Shown here piece by piece: positions 16,431-24,408 of a stretch of 64,000 nucleotides of DNA. The notes beneath the pieces are model-generated. The model did no database searches. It saw nothing but the letters and a program-made list of their open reading frames with translations, and had not been told where the DNA came from. The translations under genes and the position numbers were made by a program. This stretch comes from Desulfosporosinus youngiae DSM 17734 (GTDB lineage Bacteria > Bacillota > Desulfitobacteriia > Desulfitobacteriales > Desulfitobacteriaceae), in the NCBI RefSeq assembly GCF_000244895.1, contig NZ_CM001441.1, forward strand, positions 4,306,198 through 4,370,197. The letters are read 5' to 3'. Position 1 is the stretch's first letter, and every line of letters begins with the position of its first letter.

Positions 16431-17177
16431 TTACTTTTCTCCGCCTGCCAGAAACATAGGGGTCGACCTATACAAGACCTTGTCATCCTCATCCCTAACC
16501 AGGTCGGAAATATCCATGTTAATAAAGATTTCCTTAAACCCGGCATCAATCAGCGCACCGGCATCCCAATGAGGACGAAGGCGGGAACTTAAGAACAGGT
16601 CTTTGGCTATGCGCTCCCCTTCTGCAGGATCAACATGTCCTCGACGGTGAATCCCTCTCCGTTCAGCCTCGGCCATGTCTGCCAGGTATCTGGCCTGCCA
16701 TTCAGGGTCGTTCAGGCGTAAGTTCCAATTAGCATCGAATACCAACAATCTCCCCTTGGGCTTAAGAACTCTATGCCATTCTCTATAGGCAGTCTGGGGA
16801 TCACGAAGAGTCCAGGTCAGATTCCGGCAGAGAATCAGATCAAAGGAATCATCCGCAAACGAAAGAGCATGTGAATCCATTAAAACGTATTCGGCTCTCA
16901 ACCCCAGCTGTTCCAGATTGTTTTGCGCTTCAAGCAGCATGTTTTGTGTACAGTCGGTGGCCGTGACTTTATGCCCCATTTCAGCGGTCAGCATAGCAAA
17001 AAACCCCGGGCCGGTGCCGATATCCAAAACCTTTAAGGGATTGCCGGCCGGCCTATACCGCTGAATCAAACCTGCCCAAGCCTGTTTCTTGAAGCTGTTC
17101 ATCTCTCTCCAAATCCCTTCGCTGTAGCGGGAAGCCTCCCCCTCCCAGTAATTTTTAATCCTAGTCTGCATTTCCAT
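16431..17177 (-). CDS. class I SAM-dependent methyltransferase, operon 1 proximal
   Basis: A class I methyltransferase of about 248 residues, first gene of the first Opp operon. Motif I is VLDIGTGPGFF, followed by VTATDCTQNM, DSHALSFADDSFDLILCRNL and RVLKPKGRLLVFDANWN. The open frame begins at a GTG at 17186; the ATG at 17177, nine bases after GGA in GGAGTG, is preferred. It resembles the two other methyltransferases over its full length. The acceptor is unknown. The gene follows a zinc importer operon and a terminator-like hairpin. Confidence 0.85.
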   Translation of the reverse strand: MEMQTRIKNYWEGEASRYSEGIWREMNSFKKQAWAGLIQRYRPAGNPLKVLDIGTGPGFFAMLTAEMGHKVTATDCTQNMLLEAQNNLEQLGLRAEYVLMDSHALSFADDSFDLILCRNLTWTLRDPQTAYREWHRVLKPKGRLLVFDANWNLRLNDPEWQARYLADMAEAERRGIHRRGHVDPAEGERIAKDLFLSSRLRPHWDAGALIDAGFKEIFINMDISDLVRDEDDKVLYRSTPMFLAGGEK

Positions 17178-17207
17178 CCCTTTCACTCCATTTCTTCAAT
17201 CATAAAA

Positions 17208-17252
17208 AAAGACCACGAAGCCGACCCTAATGGGTCAACCTCCATGGTCTTT
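17208..17252 (-). terminator. terminator-like leader hairpin with ACCATGGAGGTT motif (copy B)
   Basis: On the minus strand AAAGACCATG pairs with CGTGGTCTTT, with an inner GACCC/GGGTC hairpin, and the 3' arm runs into a T-tract of seven. It follows the znuB gene (stop at 17421) by about 170 bases and ends about 30 bases before the methyltransferase start. It contains ACCATGGAGGTT, also present in the hairpin before the other methyltransferase-led operon. A second partial copy (ACCATGAAGGTA) lies just upstream. Confidence 0.75.
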
Positions 17253-17420
17253 GCAATACCTTCATGGTTTTGCCGATAGATATTTTCTGGCTATTTTAGA
17301 GTTGATTCTACAATCTCTTCGTAAATTCCTGCTAAATACTTATATTTTCAAAAAAGTTTATTTTGCCGCCCAGCCTGAGGAGCCGGATAGATTAGTAAAC
17401 AGAACATGGATACCCTATGC

Positions 17421-18245
17421 TCAGTTGCGACCGAAAGCTGACCTCACTACCCAACGGAAAATATACGCTAAAAAATAACAGCTTACGGATAAAATCACGA
17501 TAGAAGCACCGGACGCAATATTCAGCCAATAGGAAATCCCAAGCCCCGTCAGACAAAAAATATTGCCAAGAATCACCGCATAAATCATGCGGTCTCTAAG
17601 TATTGAAGAAAGCATCCCTGCCAGGGCTGCTGGTGCCGTCAGTAAAGCAAGCACCAGGATAATGCCCACCACCCGGATCAGAACCACCACAGTCATTGCT
17701 ATCAGAACCAGAAGAAGATATTCCAAAAAGGCAGTTTTGATACCGATTATTGAAGCAAACTCCTCGTCAAAAAGAAAGGCTTTCCAGTTATCGAACAATA
17801 GGATCATTATAAACAATACAATGAAAGTTAAGCTGATCATCAGATAAAGATCCGCTTTGGTCACGGATAAAATACTGCCGAAGAGATATGAACTCAGGTC
17901 CGGCGGGTATCCCGGCATCAGGGCAATAAAAAGAATGCCCAGGGCCATGCCCAGTGACCAGAACATGCCGATGATTACTTCAGAATTTGCACTGCCTCTT
18001 CTTTTAATGAAACCTATTCCCAGGGCTGCGCCTATGGAAAACAAAAAAGCCCCCAGGATCGGCTCAAAACCCAGGAGATACCCTAAGCCTACCCCCCCAT
18101 AAGAAGTATGGGCGATCCCTCCGCTCATCATAATTAACCTTTTTTCTACTATAACCACGCCAATCATTCCGCAGACAATACTGGCCAGGATACTGGCAAG
18201 TACCGCATTTTGCAGAAACTGATATTCCAAGAGTGCCTTCATCAT
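17421..18245 (-). CDS. znuB: zinc/manganese-type ABC permease (ZnuB-like), copy 1
   Basis: A 274-residue membrane protein of the ABC-3 family with about eight hydrophobic helices. It carries the family pattern CGMIGVVIVEKRLIMMSGGI followed by AHTSYGGVGLGYLLG and LIRVVGIILVLALLTAPAA. It forms the channel for a divalent metal imported with the ZnuC and ZnuA proteins. It is five bases after the ATPase gene. The likely substrate is zinc because the operon begins at a putative Zur operator; manganese cannot be excluded from sequence alone. Confidence 0.88.
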   Translation of the reverse strand: MMKALLEYQFLQNAVLASILASIVCGMIGVVIVEKRLIMMSGGIAHTSYGGVGLGYLLGFEPILGAFLFSIGAALGIGFIKRRGSANSEVIIGMFWSLGMALGILFIALMPGYPPDLSSYLFGSILSVTKADLYLMISLTFIVLFIMILLFDNWKAFLFDEEFASIIGIKTAFLEYLLLVLIAMTVVVLIRVVGIILVLALLTAPAALAGMLSSILRDRMIYAVILGNIFCLTGLGISYWLNIASGASIVILSVSCYFLAYIFRWVVRSAFGRN

Positions 18246-18250
18246 GTTAG

Positions 18251-19033
18251 TTAACCCTCCTTATGCTCTTTCATCAACCGGCGAGGTACTCCATGGGCAA
18301 TAAGATCAACGGGAGAGCCATAGAGGCTATTGACAAGCCTTTCGCTAAGCTCTGGTTCTCCGTGATACACTAAATGTCCATTGAGACAAGCCAGGGTTCG
18401 AACCTGAGAGGAAATAGCCCTTAAATCATGGGTTACCAAGATGATGGTCATTTGTGTATTTAATTCCGCAAGCAAGTCGTATATTTGATCCCGCGAGCTT
18501 GCATCCACGCTGGCCGTTGGTTCATCCAGCAGCAAACACCTGGGGTTGACAGCAAGTGCTCTTGCTATCAACATCTTTTGAAACTCGCCGCCGGATAGAG
18601 CCGCTATTTGTCTGCTTGCCAGGTGATAAATGCCTACCCGTTCAAGCAGCTCTTCCGTACCCTCTTGATCAGCTCCGGTAAATTTATGCAAGGGTGTTAA
18701 TCCCGGTTTTAATTTCCCCATTAACACTACCTCTCGTGTTGTTATGGGAAAGCTCCGATTTAAGCCGCTAAACTGCGGGACATATCCTACCAAGCCTTTA
18801 TTCCCGCGAAAGGCTTGGCCATAGATCTGAATTGTTCCGGACGCCTTTGGTACCAGCCCGAGAATTGCTTTTAATAAGGTTGATTTTCCGCCTCCGTTAG
18901 GTCCTATAATTCCCAAATAGCCGCCATCGTCCACATCAAGACAAACACCTGCAATTGCAGGTGTTTGTCCATAATACACCGATAAATTCTCTATCTGAAC
19001 AGCCTTTTTAGTGACACTATTCAAGCCGCTCAT
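18251..19033 (-). CDS. znuC: zinc-type ABC ATPase (ZnuC-like), copy 1
   Basis: A 260-residue ATPase with Walker A GPNGGGKST, Q-loop YVPQF, signature LSGGEFQKM, Walker B CLLLDEPTASVD and H-loop ILVTHDLRAI. YVPQFSGLNRSFPITTREVV is characteristic of metal ABC-3 ATPases. The start overlaps the ZnuA stop by four bases. It powers import of the metal delivered by the lipoprotein. Confidence 0.9.
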   Translation of the reverse strand: MSGLNSVTKKAVQIENLSVYYGQTPAIAGVCLDVDDGGYLGIIGPNGGGKSTLLKAILGLVPKASGTIQIYGQAFRGNKGLVGYVPQFSGLNRSFPITTREVVLMGKLKPGLTPLHKFTGADQEGTEELLERVGIYHLASRQIAALSGGEFQKMLIARALAVNPRCLLLDEPTASVDASSRDQIYDLLAELNTQMTIILVTHDLRAISSQVRTLACLNGHLVYHGEPELSERLVNSLYGSPVDLIAHGVPRRLMKEHKEG

Positions 19034-19893
19034 TTCATTGTTCCCGTTATGGCTTTGGCCATGGTCTGCAGGTTGGTTATATAGTCCGCCGAAAGAGGAT
19101 TGAGCATCTCTTTTATCCCTCCGATTTCTTCAGCGAAGGCTTGGGGCTGCTTGCTGTCAATTTCGGCCTGGGAAAAGATAACCTTTATGTTTTCGGCTTT
19201 GGCAAGATCAATCATTTCCGCTAAATGCTGTGGAGTAGCCTCTTTACCACTCTGTTCAAGGGCATACATGGTCAGTCCGTAATCATCGGCCAAATACCCA
19301 TAAGCAGGGTGGAAGACAATAAACGTTTTGTTATTCAGACCTTCAACCATTGCTTTTATATCCCTATCAAGCTGATCTAACTTCTTAAGATACTCTTCCG
19401 CATTTTGCTTGTAGATCTCTGCGTTTTTCACATCCAAAGAACTCATTTCCTGAGCAATGGTCTCCACCATAACCTTTGCTCGTTTAGGAGACAGCCAAAT
19501 GTGGGGATCCCGTTTTCCCGGGCTAAACTCCAGGTCAGGATATTTTTCTGCTACCTTAGTATTCAGATCCACAACGATCATATCTTTGGCTTTAGGCAAA
19601 ATATTGGCCTTCTCTGTAGGTACTCCAATTGTGAAATAAATAGCTGATTTACTGAAAGCTTCCATTTCCAGCGGTGTTGGTTCATAATTGCCGGGACTGT
19701 TTCCCGGCGGAACTATGGCTATTACCTCCACTAAATTCCCGCCTACCGCTTCAACAAGAGCTTTTTGGGGGAGCACGGTTACAGCAACCGTTGTTTTTAT
19801 GTCCGATGCTTCTGTTTTCTCGGTTCTGCTGCACCCGGTCATCAAGAGAAAGCAGCTCATGAGCGTCACCAGAATAATCATTACTCTTTTCAT
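19030..19893 (-). CDS. znuA: metal-binding lipoprotein of zinc importer (ZnuA-like), copy 1
   Basis: A 287-residue SBP_bac_9 lipoprotein: signal ILVTLMSCFLLMTGC with lipobox LMTGC. Metal-site segments are DPHIWLSPKRAKVM and FHPAYGYLADDYGL, each with a His. The first canonical segment is unusual: it reads GNSPGNYEPTP where most ZnuA proteins have PHxYEPTP, so the first His ligand is absent. There is no His-rich loop, in contrast to the second ZnuA at 26444. It could be a lower-affinity or differently specific member. It starts the operon, downstream of a consensus promoter and a long palindrome. Confidence 0.88.
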   Translation of the reverse strand: MKRVMIILVTLMSCFLLMTGCSRTEKTEASDIKTTVAVTVLPQKALVEAVGGNLVEVIAIVPPGNSPGNYEPTPLEMEAFSKSAIYFTIGVPTEKANILPKAKDMIVVDLNTKVAEKYPDLEFSPGKRDPHIWLSPKRAKVMVETIAQEMSSLDVKNAEIYKQNAEEYLKKLDQLDRDIKAMVEGLNNKTFIVFHPAYGYLADDYGLTMYALEQSGKEATPQHLAEMIDLAKAENIKVIFSQAEIDSKQPQAFAEEIGGIKEMLNPLSADYITNLQTMAKAITGTMK

Positions 19894-19920
19894 TTTTTTC
19901 CTCCAATTCTCACTTCATCA

Positions 19921-19973
19921 GATAATATAAGTCAAATGCAAATGCAATGCATCTGCATTTGACTTATATTATC
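19921..19973. promoter_or_regulatory. 53-bp palindrome with putative Zur operator upstream of znuA copy 1
   Basis: Perfect 20-base arms (19921-19940 and 19954-19973) surround a 13-base centre. The core, 19934-19960, is a 27-bp palindrome with 13-base arms of AAATGCAAATGCA type (one mismatch). It is nearly identical to the perfect palindrome upstream of the second znu operon at 27574. It overlaps the -10 of the promoter for this operon. A Fur-family regulator, encoded in the second operon, is the likely binder. The outer arms could also fold into a strong hairpin. Confidence 0.8.
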
Positions 19974-19995
19974 TTGTTTAATGAGCATATGTCAA
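19966..19995 (-). promoter_or_regulatory. promoter of znuACB operon copy 1
   Basis: On the minus strand a perfect -35 TTGACA (19990-19995) is followed after 18 bases by TAATAT (19966-19971), a fair -10. The -10 lies inside the outer arm of the Zur-type palindrome, so binding there should block transcription. Confidence 0.65.
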
Positions 19996-20171
19996 TAAAA
20001 AATAATGTAACTTTCAGGATAATCCTGCCAAAATTACAAACAACCCAAGAGGTTGGCTGGTTCGGAGATTCTTTTTGTTTCAGAGGGTAACTCTCGGGTG
20101 TACAAGCCCATAGAATATAGGGACATGCCGGAACAGCCGGTTTGTCAAAACGATCAGAAAGGAGGACAAAA

Positions 20172-20396
20172 ATGCCAATAATAACTGAATCTTTGAATTC
20201 GACCCTGGTAGCAGTTTACCAAAGCGGATCTACTCCCACCGGGAGCCCGGTGACCAGGCAAAAAAGCCTGAACTATGTGCGGTCCGACGCCTCTGAAGAA
20301 GCCCTTTACGATGTTGCCCGGGCGTTATTCAGCCTGTCACTGCATCCGCTGCTGGAAGTGCTGCAGCGCAAAAACTTCCGGCTGATAGAGGAGTAA
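20172..20396 (+). CDS. DUF1659 family small protein
   Basis: A 74-residue protein, taken from the ATG at 20172, which follows AAAGGAGGACAAAA. It fits DUF1659, a family of short Firmicute proteins of unknown function: LVAVYQSGSTPTGSPVTRQK, then SLNYVRSDASEEALYDVARA. It forms a pair with the DUF2922 gene 34 bases downstream, a pairing common in sporulating Firmicutes. It lies on the plus strand between two minus-strand zinc operons. Confidence 0.8.
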   Translation: MPIITESLNSTLVAVYQSGSTPTGSPVTRQKSLNYVRSDASEEALYDVARALFSLSLHPLLEVLQRKNFRLIEE

Positions 20397-20430
20397 CCGT
20401 TAAAAAATCCAAAGCAAAGGAGGTGAGCTT

Positions 20431-20670
20431 GTGACCATTACCAATACCAAAGTGATCAGGTTAAGTTTCAGCACCGAGGGAGGAAAGACGTTTACCATAA
20501 CGATTCCCAATCCCCGGGAAGACCTGAATCAAGCTGAGGTCCTGGCCGCTATGAATACGATTGTTTCCGGTAATATTTTCCTGACGAGCAGCGGTGCCCT
20601 CACAGGCATACGGGACGTTAAGGTCATCGGCACTATTACCGAAGATCTTTTTGACCCGCCGCAGGCTTAA
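20431..20670 (+). CDS. DUF2922 family small protein
   Basis: A 79-residue protein with a GTG start and a near-perfect ribosome binding site (AAAGGAGGTGAGCTT). The sequence TKVIRLSFSTEGGKTFTITI, then PNPREDLNQAEV and VKVIGTITEDLFD, fits DUF2922. The function is unknown. It is almost always found beside a DUF1659 gene, as here. The third small gene sometimes seen with this pair (YvrJ type) was not found. Confidence 0.8.
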   Translation: MTITNTKVIRLSFSTEGGKTFTITIPNPREDLNQAEVLAAMNTIVSGNIFLTSSGALTGIRDVKVIGTITEDLFDPPQA

Positions 20671-20716
20671 GCGCCACCTTTATCCAACACGGACCTAACC
20701 CCGGCAACAAGCAAAC

Positions 20717-20743
20717 GGCCGGCCAAGTCTGACCTGGCCGGCC
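20717..20743 (+). terminator. hairpin downstream of DUF1659/DUF2922 pair
   Basis: A 9-bp perfect stem (GGCCGGCCA / TGGCCGGCC) with a 9-base loop, 47 bases after the DUF2922 stop codon. The strong GC stem suggests transcription termination for the two-gene unit. There is no U-tract, so Rho-independent function is less certain. Confidence 0.5.
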
Positions 20744-20817
20744 GCGCCTTAACCACATTCATCACATTGCCTCCCATATTCCGCCGTCATTAGAATACAC
20801 AAATAAAAAGACCTAAT

Positions 20818-21741
20818 TTAATAGGGAGATACATACCCTTTCACTTCTTCCGCGGGTGTAATTTTCGTCACGGAAATCTGCGGGTCATCGTATTCCACAT
20901 CATTGTAGATATAGCTTCCTATAAATAGAGTACCTTCAACCGTAACCCATGAATCCGCTTTCAGCTCGGCAGCCTTATCATAGTTGCAGAGCAGTCCGGC
21001 AGGCGCTAAATCTGCGACACAGCAGGACATCATTAAACGGGCGGGTACGAATTCATCTGCTTGGAGCATTCCAGGGTCTTTGAAAACAAACCCCGTTATC
21101 ACGACCGTGTACCCTTTATAGCGTTCCATATTCCCATATAGTTCGGAAATCCACACGCCGAAATCCTCATTGGCTACTGTGATTTTCTTATTCCTGACAT
21201 CCAGACCGGGCAGGTCGGTCGAATATTTCTCTTCGGACACATCGGTTTGCGGAGCGGGAACAGGGATGTCTATCGAATCGGATGGATTATCCCCGGCGGG
21301 ATCAACGCTGTTCTCCGGGAGATCCGCGGCCGGCATACTGGTTGCGGCATTAACGCTGGAATTGCCCGGGGGAGTCTGCTTTTTGGGTGTGCCATAAGAA
21401 TTCTGAGCGGATAGACCTAAAAAAGCATTTCCGCCCATATAATTGCCGGAAAGATCGGCAGCGCTGAGAGAGGTATGAGGGAGCAACAGCAATAAAATAG
21501 GAATTGCCAAGACCAGGCAATGAGCGGAGCGTAGTTTGTGCTGCGGGCGAAAAAGCCTGCCCAGCCCCGTACAAGCCCAGATTCCCATGACAATTGCCGT
21601 GAAATAGAGATAAGGCTCCATTCTGGGCGTGACATAAGAAAGGTATTTGCCACTGCGCACCAAAAAGAATATCAATCCTCCAAAAGCAGAATAGCACAGG
21701 AACTCTAAGAAACTTTGCGGATTAAAGGCCCTTGCCTGCAT
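20818..21741 (-). CDS. TIGR03943 / DUF1980 (YcgQ-like) membrane protein
   Basis: A 307-residue protein with about three hydrophobic helices in its first 100 residues (GGLIFFLVRSG, LYFTAIVMGIWACTGLGRLF, LVLAIPILLLLLP), a low-complexity linker, and a soluble C-terminal domain with YKGYTVVITGFVFKD, ARLMMSCCVADLAPAGLLC and DSWVTVEGTLFIG. This is the TIGR03943/DUF1980 pattern. These proteins are usually encoded beside a YraQ-type permease, as here (one base apart). In Bacillus such pairs fall in the Zur regulon. It is the last gene of the zinc operon. The exact role is unknown. Confidence 0.85.
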   Translation of the reverse strand: MQARAFNPQSFLEFLCYSAFGGLIFFLVRSGKYLSYVTPRMEPYLYFTAIVMGIWACTGLGRLFRPQHKLRSAHCLVLAIPILLLLLPHTSLSAADLSGNYMGGNAFLGLSAQNSYGTPKKQTPPGNSSVNAATSMPAADLPENSVDPAGDNPSDSIDIPVPAPQTDVSEEKYSTDLPGLDVRNKKITVANEDFGVWISELYGNMERYKGYTVVITGFVFKDPGMLQADEFVPARLMMSCCVADLAPAGLLCNYDKAAELKADSWVTVEGTLFIGSYIYNDVEYDDPQISVTKITPAEEVKGYVSPY

Positions 21742-21742
21742 A

Positions 21743-23317
21743 TTACATCCCTCCCAAGCTGGAGAATAAAAAGACTATGGCAAAACATACAATAAAAGCC
21801 GTCAATACTAGTTTGACAATAAAACCCTTGGTAAACCCGGAGGAAAGCATCATCACATTTTTAATGTCCATCATCGGCCCAAACACCAAGAAGCCCATGA
21901 TCGCACCCATGGGGAACTGGTTGGCAAAGCTGCGCGCCACAACCGCGTCGGAGGATGAACATAGAGATAGGACAAAGGCCATAGCCATCATAATTGCCAT
22001 GGAAATTGCCAAGCCTGCGCCACTCTGAGCAGTGGTGAATATCCCTGTTCCCAAGGTTTGAAATAGGGAGGAGATAAAGATGCCAATCACCAAATATTTA
22101 CCCACACTGAAAAATTCCGCTTGGGAATGCCGTATAAACAGACCGGCCTTGCCTTTAAAAGTAGTAATGGATTCGGCGTCCTCGTAGCAGCCGCAGCTGC
22201 ACATCAGCCGGTCAAGAGCCCCTCCGGACAATACACGGCCTTTCGCTGCCCAGCTGCCAACGATAAGTCCAATGCTGACAGCGGCTGCAATCCCCCAGCA
22301 CACGCGACTGATCACAATCGTCATATCCCCATTGAACGCATAATAGGTGGATAGCATAACCACCGGATTGATCACCGGCGTCGCTGTCATAAAGGTAACG
22401 GCGACGGGAAGCGGAATACCCTTTCTAACCAAACTTCTGAAAATGGGAATAGAAGCACAGTCGCAAACTGGAAGGCAGAAGCCGCCCAATATTGCAGCCG
22501 CCATACCCAAGCCGGTTGATTTAGGAAACCTGCGTTCAATGGCGTCTTGAGGGACAAAAACTTGAATTGCAGAGGATAGCAATACCCCTATCAGTAAGAA
22601 CGGAACAGCCTGCAGCATTATCCCCAAAAACACGTTGATGATTGTATTGACCGGAATTTGCAGGATCTCCGCCAGCGGCTTGAGCGCAAAGTACAGGACG
22701 GCAAGCAAGAGGATCATCAGGAAGAATCGATTGAGCGGGCGCTCTTTTTTCACGAAAAGCTGTTTATATAAATCATGATAGGCCTTCAGTTCGATGATCT
22801 TAACCCCGGGATTAATTTCATTCAACAGGTGCCGAATTCGCTTAAACATCGCTGCCGAACCCGCATTGCGTACAACGGCCAAATCGCAAGTTGAAATCTG
22901 CTCGGGCAGAGCGCCTCCCGTCCTGCCCAGCAAATTTTCGATATTCCCCGCGTCGGCTATATGTATGACTTTTTGAATCTTGCACAGGCTGCGCAGTGAA
23001 GCGTGCAAAAACAAAGCCTGCAGCTGCGCAAAGGGGACGACACCGTTCCATTCGATCCATATTTCATCAAGCTCGCGGCTTTGCAACAAGCTGCGGATTT
23101 GTTCGACAATTTGCTTTGGCTGCTGTTCCAAAATCTTTTTGGGGACGGAGAAGCATGGGCAGTTGCCATACCGGCTTTGAAAATCCTCTTCGCCGCTTTC
23201 AAACTGAATGACAATCATCCTGACATCCCGCCAGTCCCGCCTGTTCAGCAGATGATTCAGAAATGTCGTTTTACCGGCATCCAGGAAACCGGTCACAACA
23301 TAAACGGGTATCGCCAT
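21743..23317 (-). CDS. CobW-like GTPase domain fused to YraQ-type permease
   Basis: A 524-residue two-part protein, taken from the ATG at 23317 just after the previous stop; an upstream TTG at 23335 is less likely. Residues about 1-195 form a CobW/G3E-like domain with a P-loop GFLDAGKT, but the CxCC metal motif is replaced by CPCF, the usual ExSG by EWNGV and the NKxD by RNAG. From about 200 on there are eight or so helices of the YraQ/DUF318 permease family, with the motif CLPVCDCASIPIFRSLVRKG and SSSDAVVARSF, and a CSCGC segment in a loop. A fused G3E-type domain suggests metal-linked gating of the permease. The order of neighbours points to zinc homeostasis. Confidence 0.85.
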   Translation of the reverse strand: MAIPVYVVTGFLDAGKTTFLNHLLNRRDWRDVRMIVIQFESGEEDFQSRYGNCPCFSVPKKILEQQPKQIVEQIRSLLQSRELDEIWIEWNGVVPFAQLQALFLHASLRSLCKIQKVIHIADAGNIENLLGRTGGALPEQISTCDLAVVRNAGSAAMFKRIRHLLNEINPGVKIIELKAYHDLYKQLFVKKERPLNRFFLMILLLAVLYFALKPLAEILQIPVNTIINVFLGIMLQAVPFLLIGVLLSSAIQVFVPQDAIERRFPKSTGLGMAAAILGGFCLPVCDCASIPIFRSLVRKGIPLPVAVTFMTATPVINPVVMLSTYYAFNGDMTIVISRVCWGIAAAVSIGLIVGSWAAKGRVLSGGALDRLMCSCGCYEDAESITTFKGKAGLFIRHSQAEFFSVGKYLVIGIFISSLFQTLGTGIFTTAQSGAGLAISMAIMMAMAFVLSLCSSSDAVVARSFANQFPMGAIMGFLVFGPMMDIKNVMMLSSGFTKGFIVKLVLTAFIVCFAIVFLFSSLGGM

Positions 23318-23321
23318 AACC

Positions 23322-24317
23322 TCACTCTCCGCCAAAGAGAATGACCAACTCCTGCCGGTTTAAATTCCGGCCAATAAAGCACAGCATATCACCGCCGGCG
23401 GCGCATTTTGTGATCTTTAAATCTCCGGGGAGATATTGCAGATTCACCCATCCGCTTGTACCGCGAACGATACCTTTAGCACGGAGGATGGTGCCTTTTG
23501 CACCCTGCTCCATCTTCGAAACCCGGGCCTTCAGATCCTCCCTGCTGAAAATCCGCTTTGTCCGTATGGTTACTGTGTCAAAGATATCTTCTGCCCCATG
23601 GTTATGATGACCGGAAGAGCAATGCTCCCCGTGAACCTGGGCACCATGATGTCCGCAGCTGCACCCCTGCCCGTGGCTGCAGTGCTCCCCATGCCCATGG
23701 TGTTTATGATGCTTATGATGCTCGTGCTCCGGATGCAGGATCTCAGCGGCAGTGATACGGCTCCACGCTTTGGCAATGATAGCCGAGTGGGCATTCAGCT
23801 CTCTCACCAGCTTATAGGCGGAGTCCACCTTGTCAGGGAACGTCTCGGTCCGGCTTAACAGCACGACATCCGCATGTTTGATTTGATCTTCAAAAAACTC
23901 ACCGAAGTTGTCCAGATACAGTTTGCAGCGTTTCACATCCGCGACGGTAATTTTACACTTAACCGTTGCCAGGGGCTTAAGGCGGGGATCAGAGCAGGCC
24001 TTTATAATGTCCGACAGTTTACCGACGCCGGATGGTTCAATGATGATTTTGTCAGGGCGGAAGCGATCCAAAAGCTCTTTGAGAGCTTTTACAAAATCGC
24101 CCGAAAGGCTGCAGCAAATGCACCCGGCATTGATTTCTTTTACTTCAACACCACTGGATTTGAGCAGTGCGGCATCGATACTGATCTCACCGAAATCATT
24201 TTCAATGAGGACGACCTTCTCATTCCGGAAAGCCTCTTTGAGCAGTTTCTGGATCAGCGTGGTTTTTCCCGCTCCTAAGAAACCTGAGATGACGTATAGT
24301 TCCGCGGCCATTGGCAT
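23322..24317 (-). CDS. CobW/G3E-family GTPase, zinc metallochaperone type, His-rich
   Basis: A 331-residue G3E GTPase. Walker A is GFLGAGKTT (about 12-20), the metal motif is GCICC (about 65-69), the guanine and magnesium regions include IIIEPSGVGKL, and the C-terminal CobW_C domain follows. Between the domains lies a long His-rich stretch (HPEHEHHKHHKHHGHGEHC and more, with several Cys), well suited to bind zinc. Members of this family (YciC, ZagA, ZNG1) deliver zinc to client enzymes under zinc shortage. Its place after zur and znuACB supports a zinc role. Confidence 0.9.
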   Translation of the reverse strand: MPMAAELYVISGFLGAGKTTLIQKLLKEAFRNEKVVLIENDFGEISIDAALLKSSGVEVKEINAGCICCSLSGDFVKALKELLDRFRPDKIIIEPSGVGKLSDIIKACSDPRLKPLATVKCKITVADVKRCKLYLDNFGEFFEDQIKHADVVLLSRTETFPDKVDSAYKLVRELNAHSAIIAKAWSRITAAEILHPEHEHHKHHKHHGHGEHCSHGQGCSCGHHGAQVHGEHCSSGHHNHGAEDIFDTVTIRTKRIFSREDLKARVSKMEQGAKGTILRAKGIVRGTSGWVNLQYLPGDLKITKCAAGGDMLCFIGRNLNRQELVILFGGE

Positions 24318-24372
24318 CCTCCTTTAATCAGCAAATATGTTTGTACAGTAAGTATGTCTATGCACACCAGAC

Positions 24373-24408
24373 AAGCATATGACAGGGGAGCGCCAATATC
24401 ATATGCTT
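24373..24408. repeat. inverted repeat at the end of zur
   Basis: Perfect 10-base arms, AAGCATATGA (24373-24382) and TCATATGCTT (24399-24408), with a 16-base spacer. The right arm includes the zur stop codon. There is no T-run, so it is not a clear terminator. It lies about 60 bases before the start of the CobW gene and could partly separate zur from the genes after it, or act as an operator. Confidence 0.5.

Noticed and set aside
24318..24398. third Zur-type operator before the CobW gene
   Set aside because: The AAATGCAAATGCA half-site is missing there; only the unrelated AAGCATATGA inverted repeat is present.
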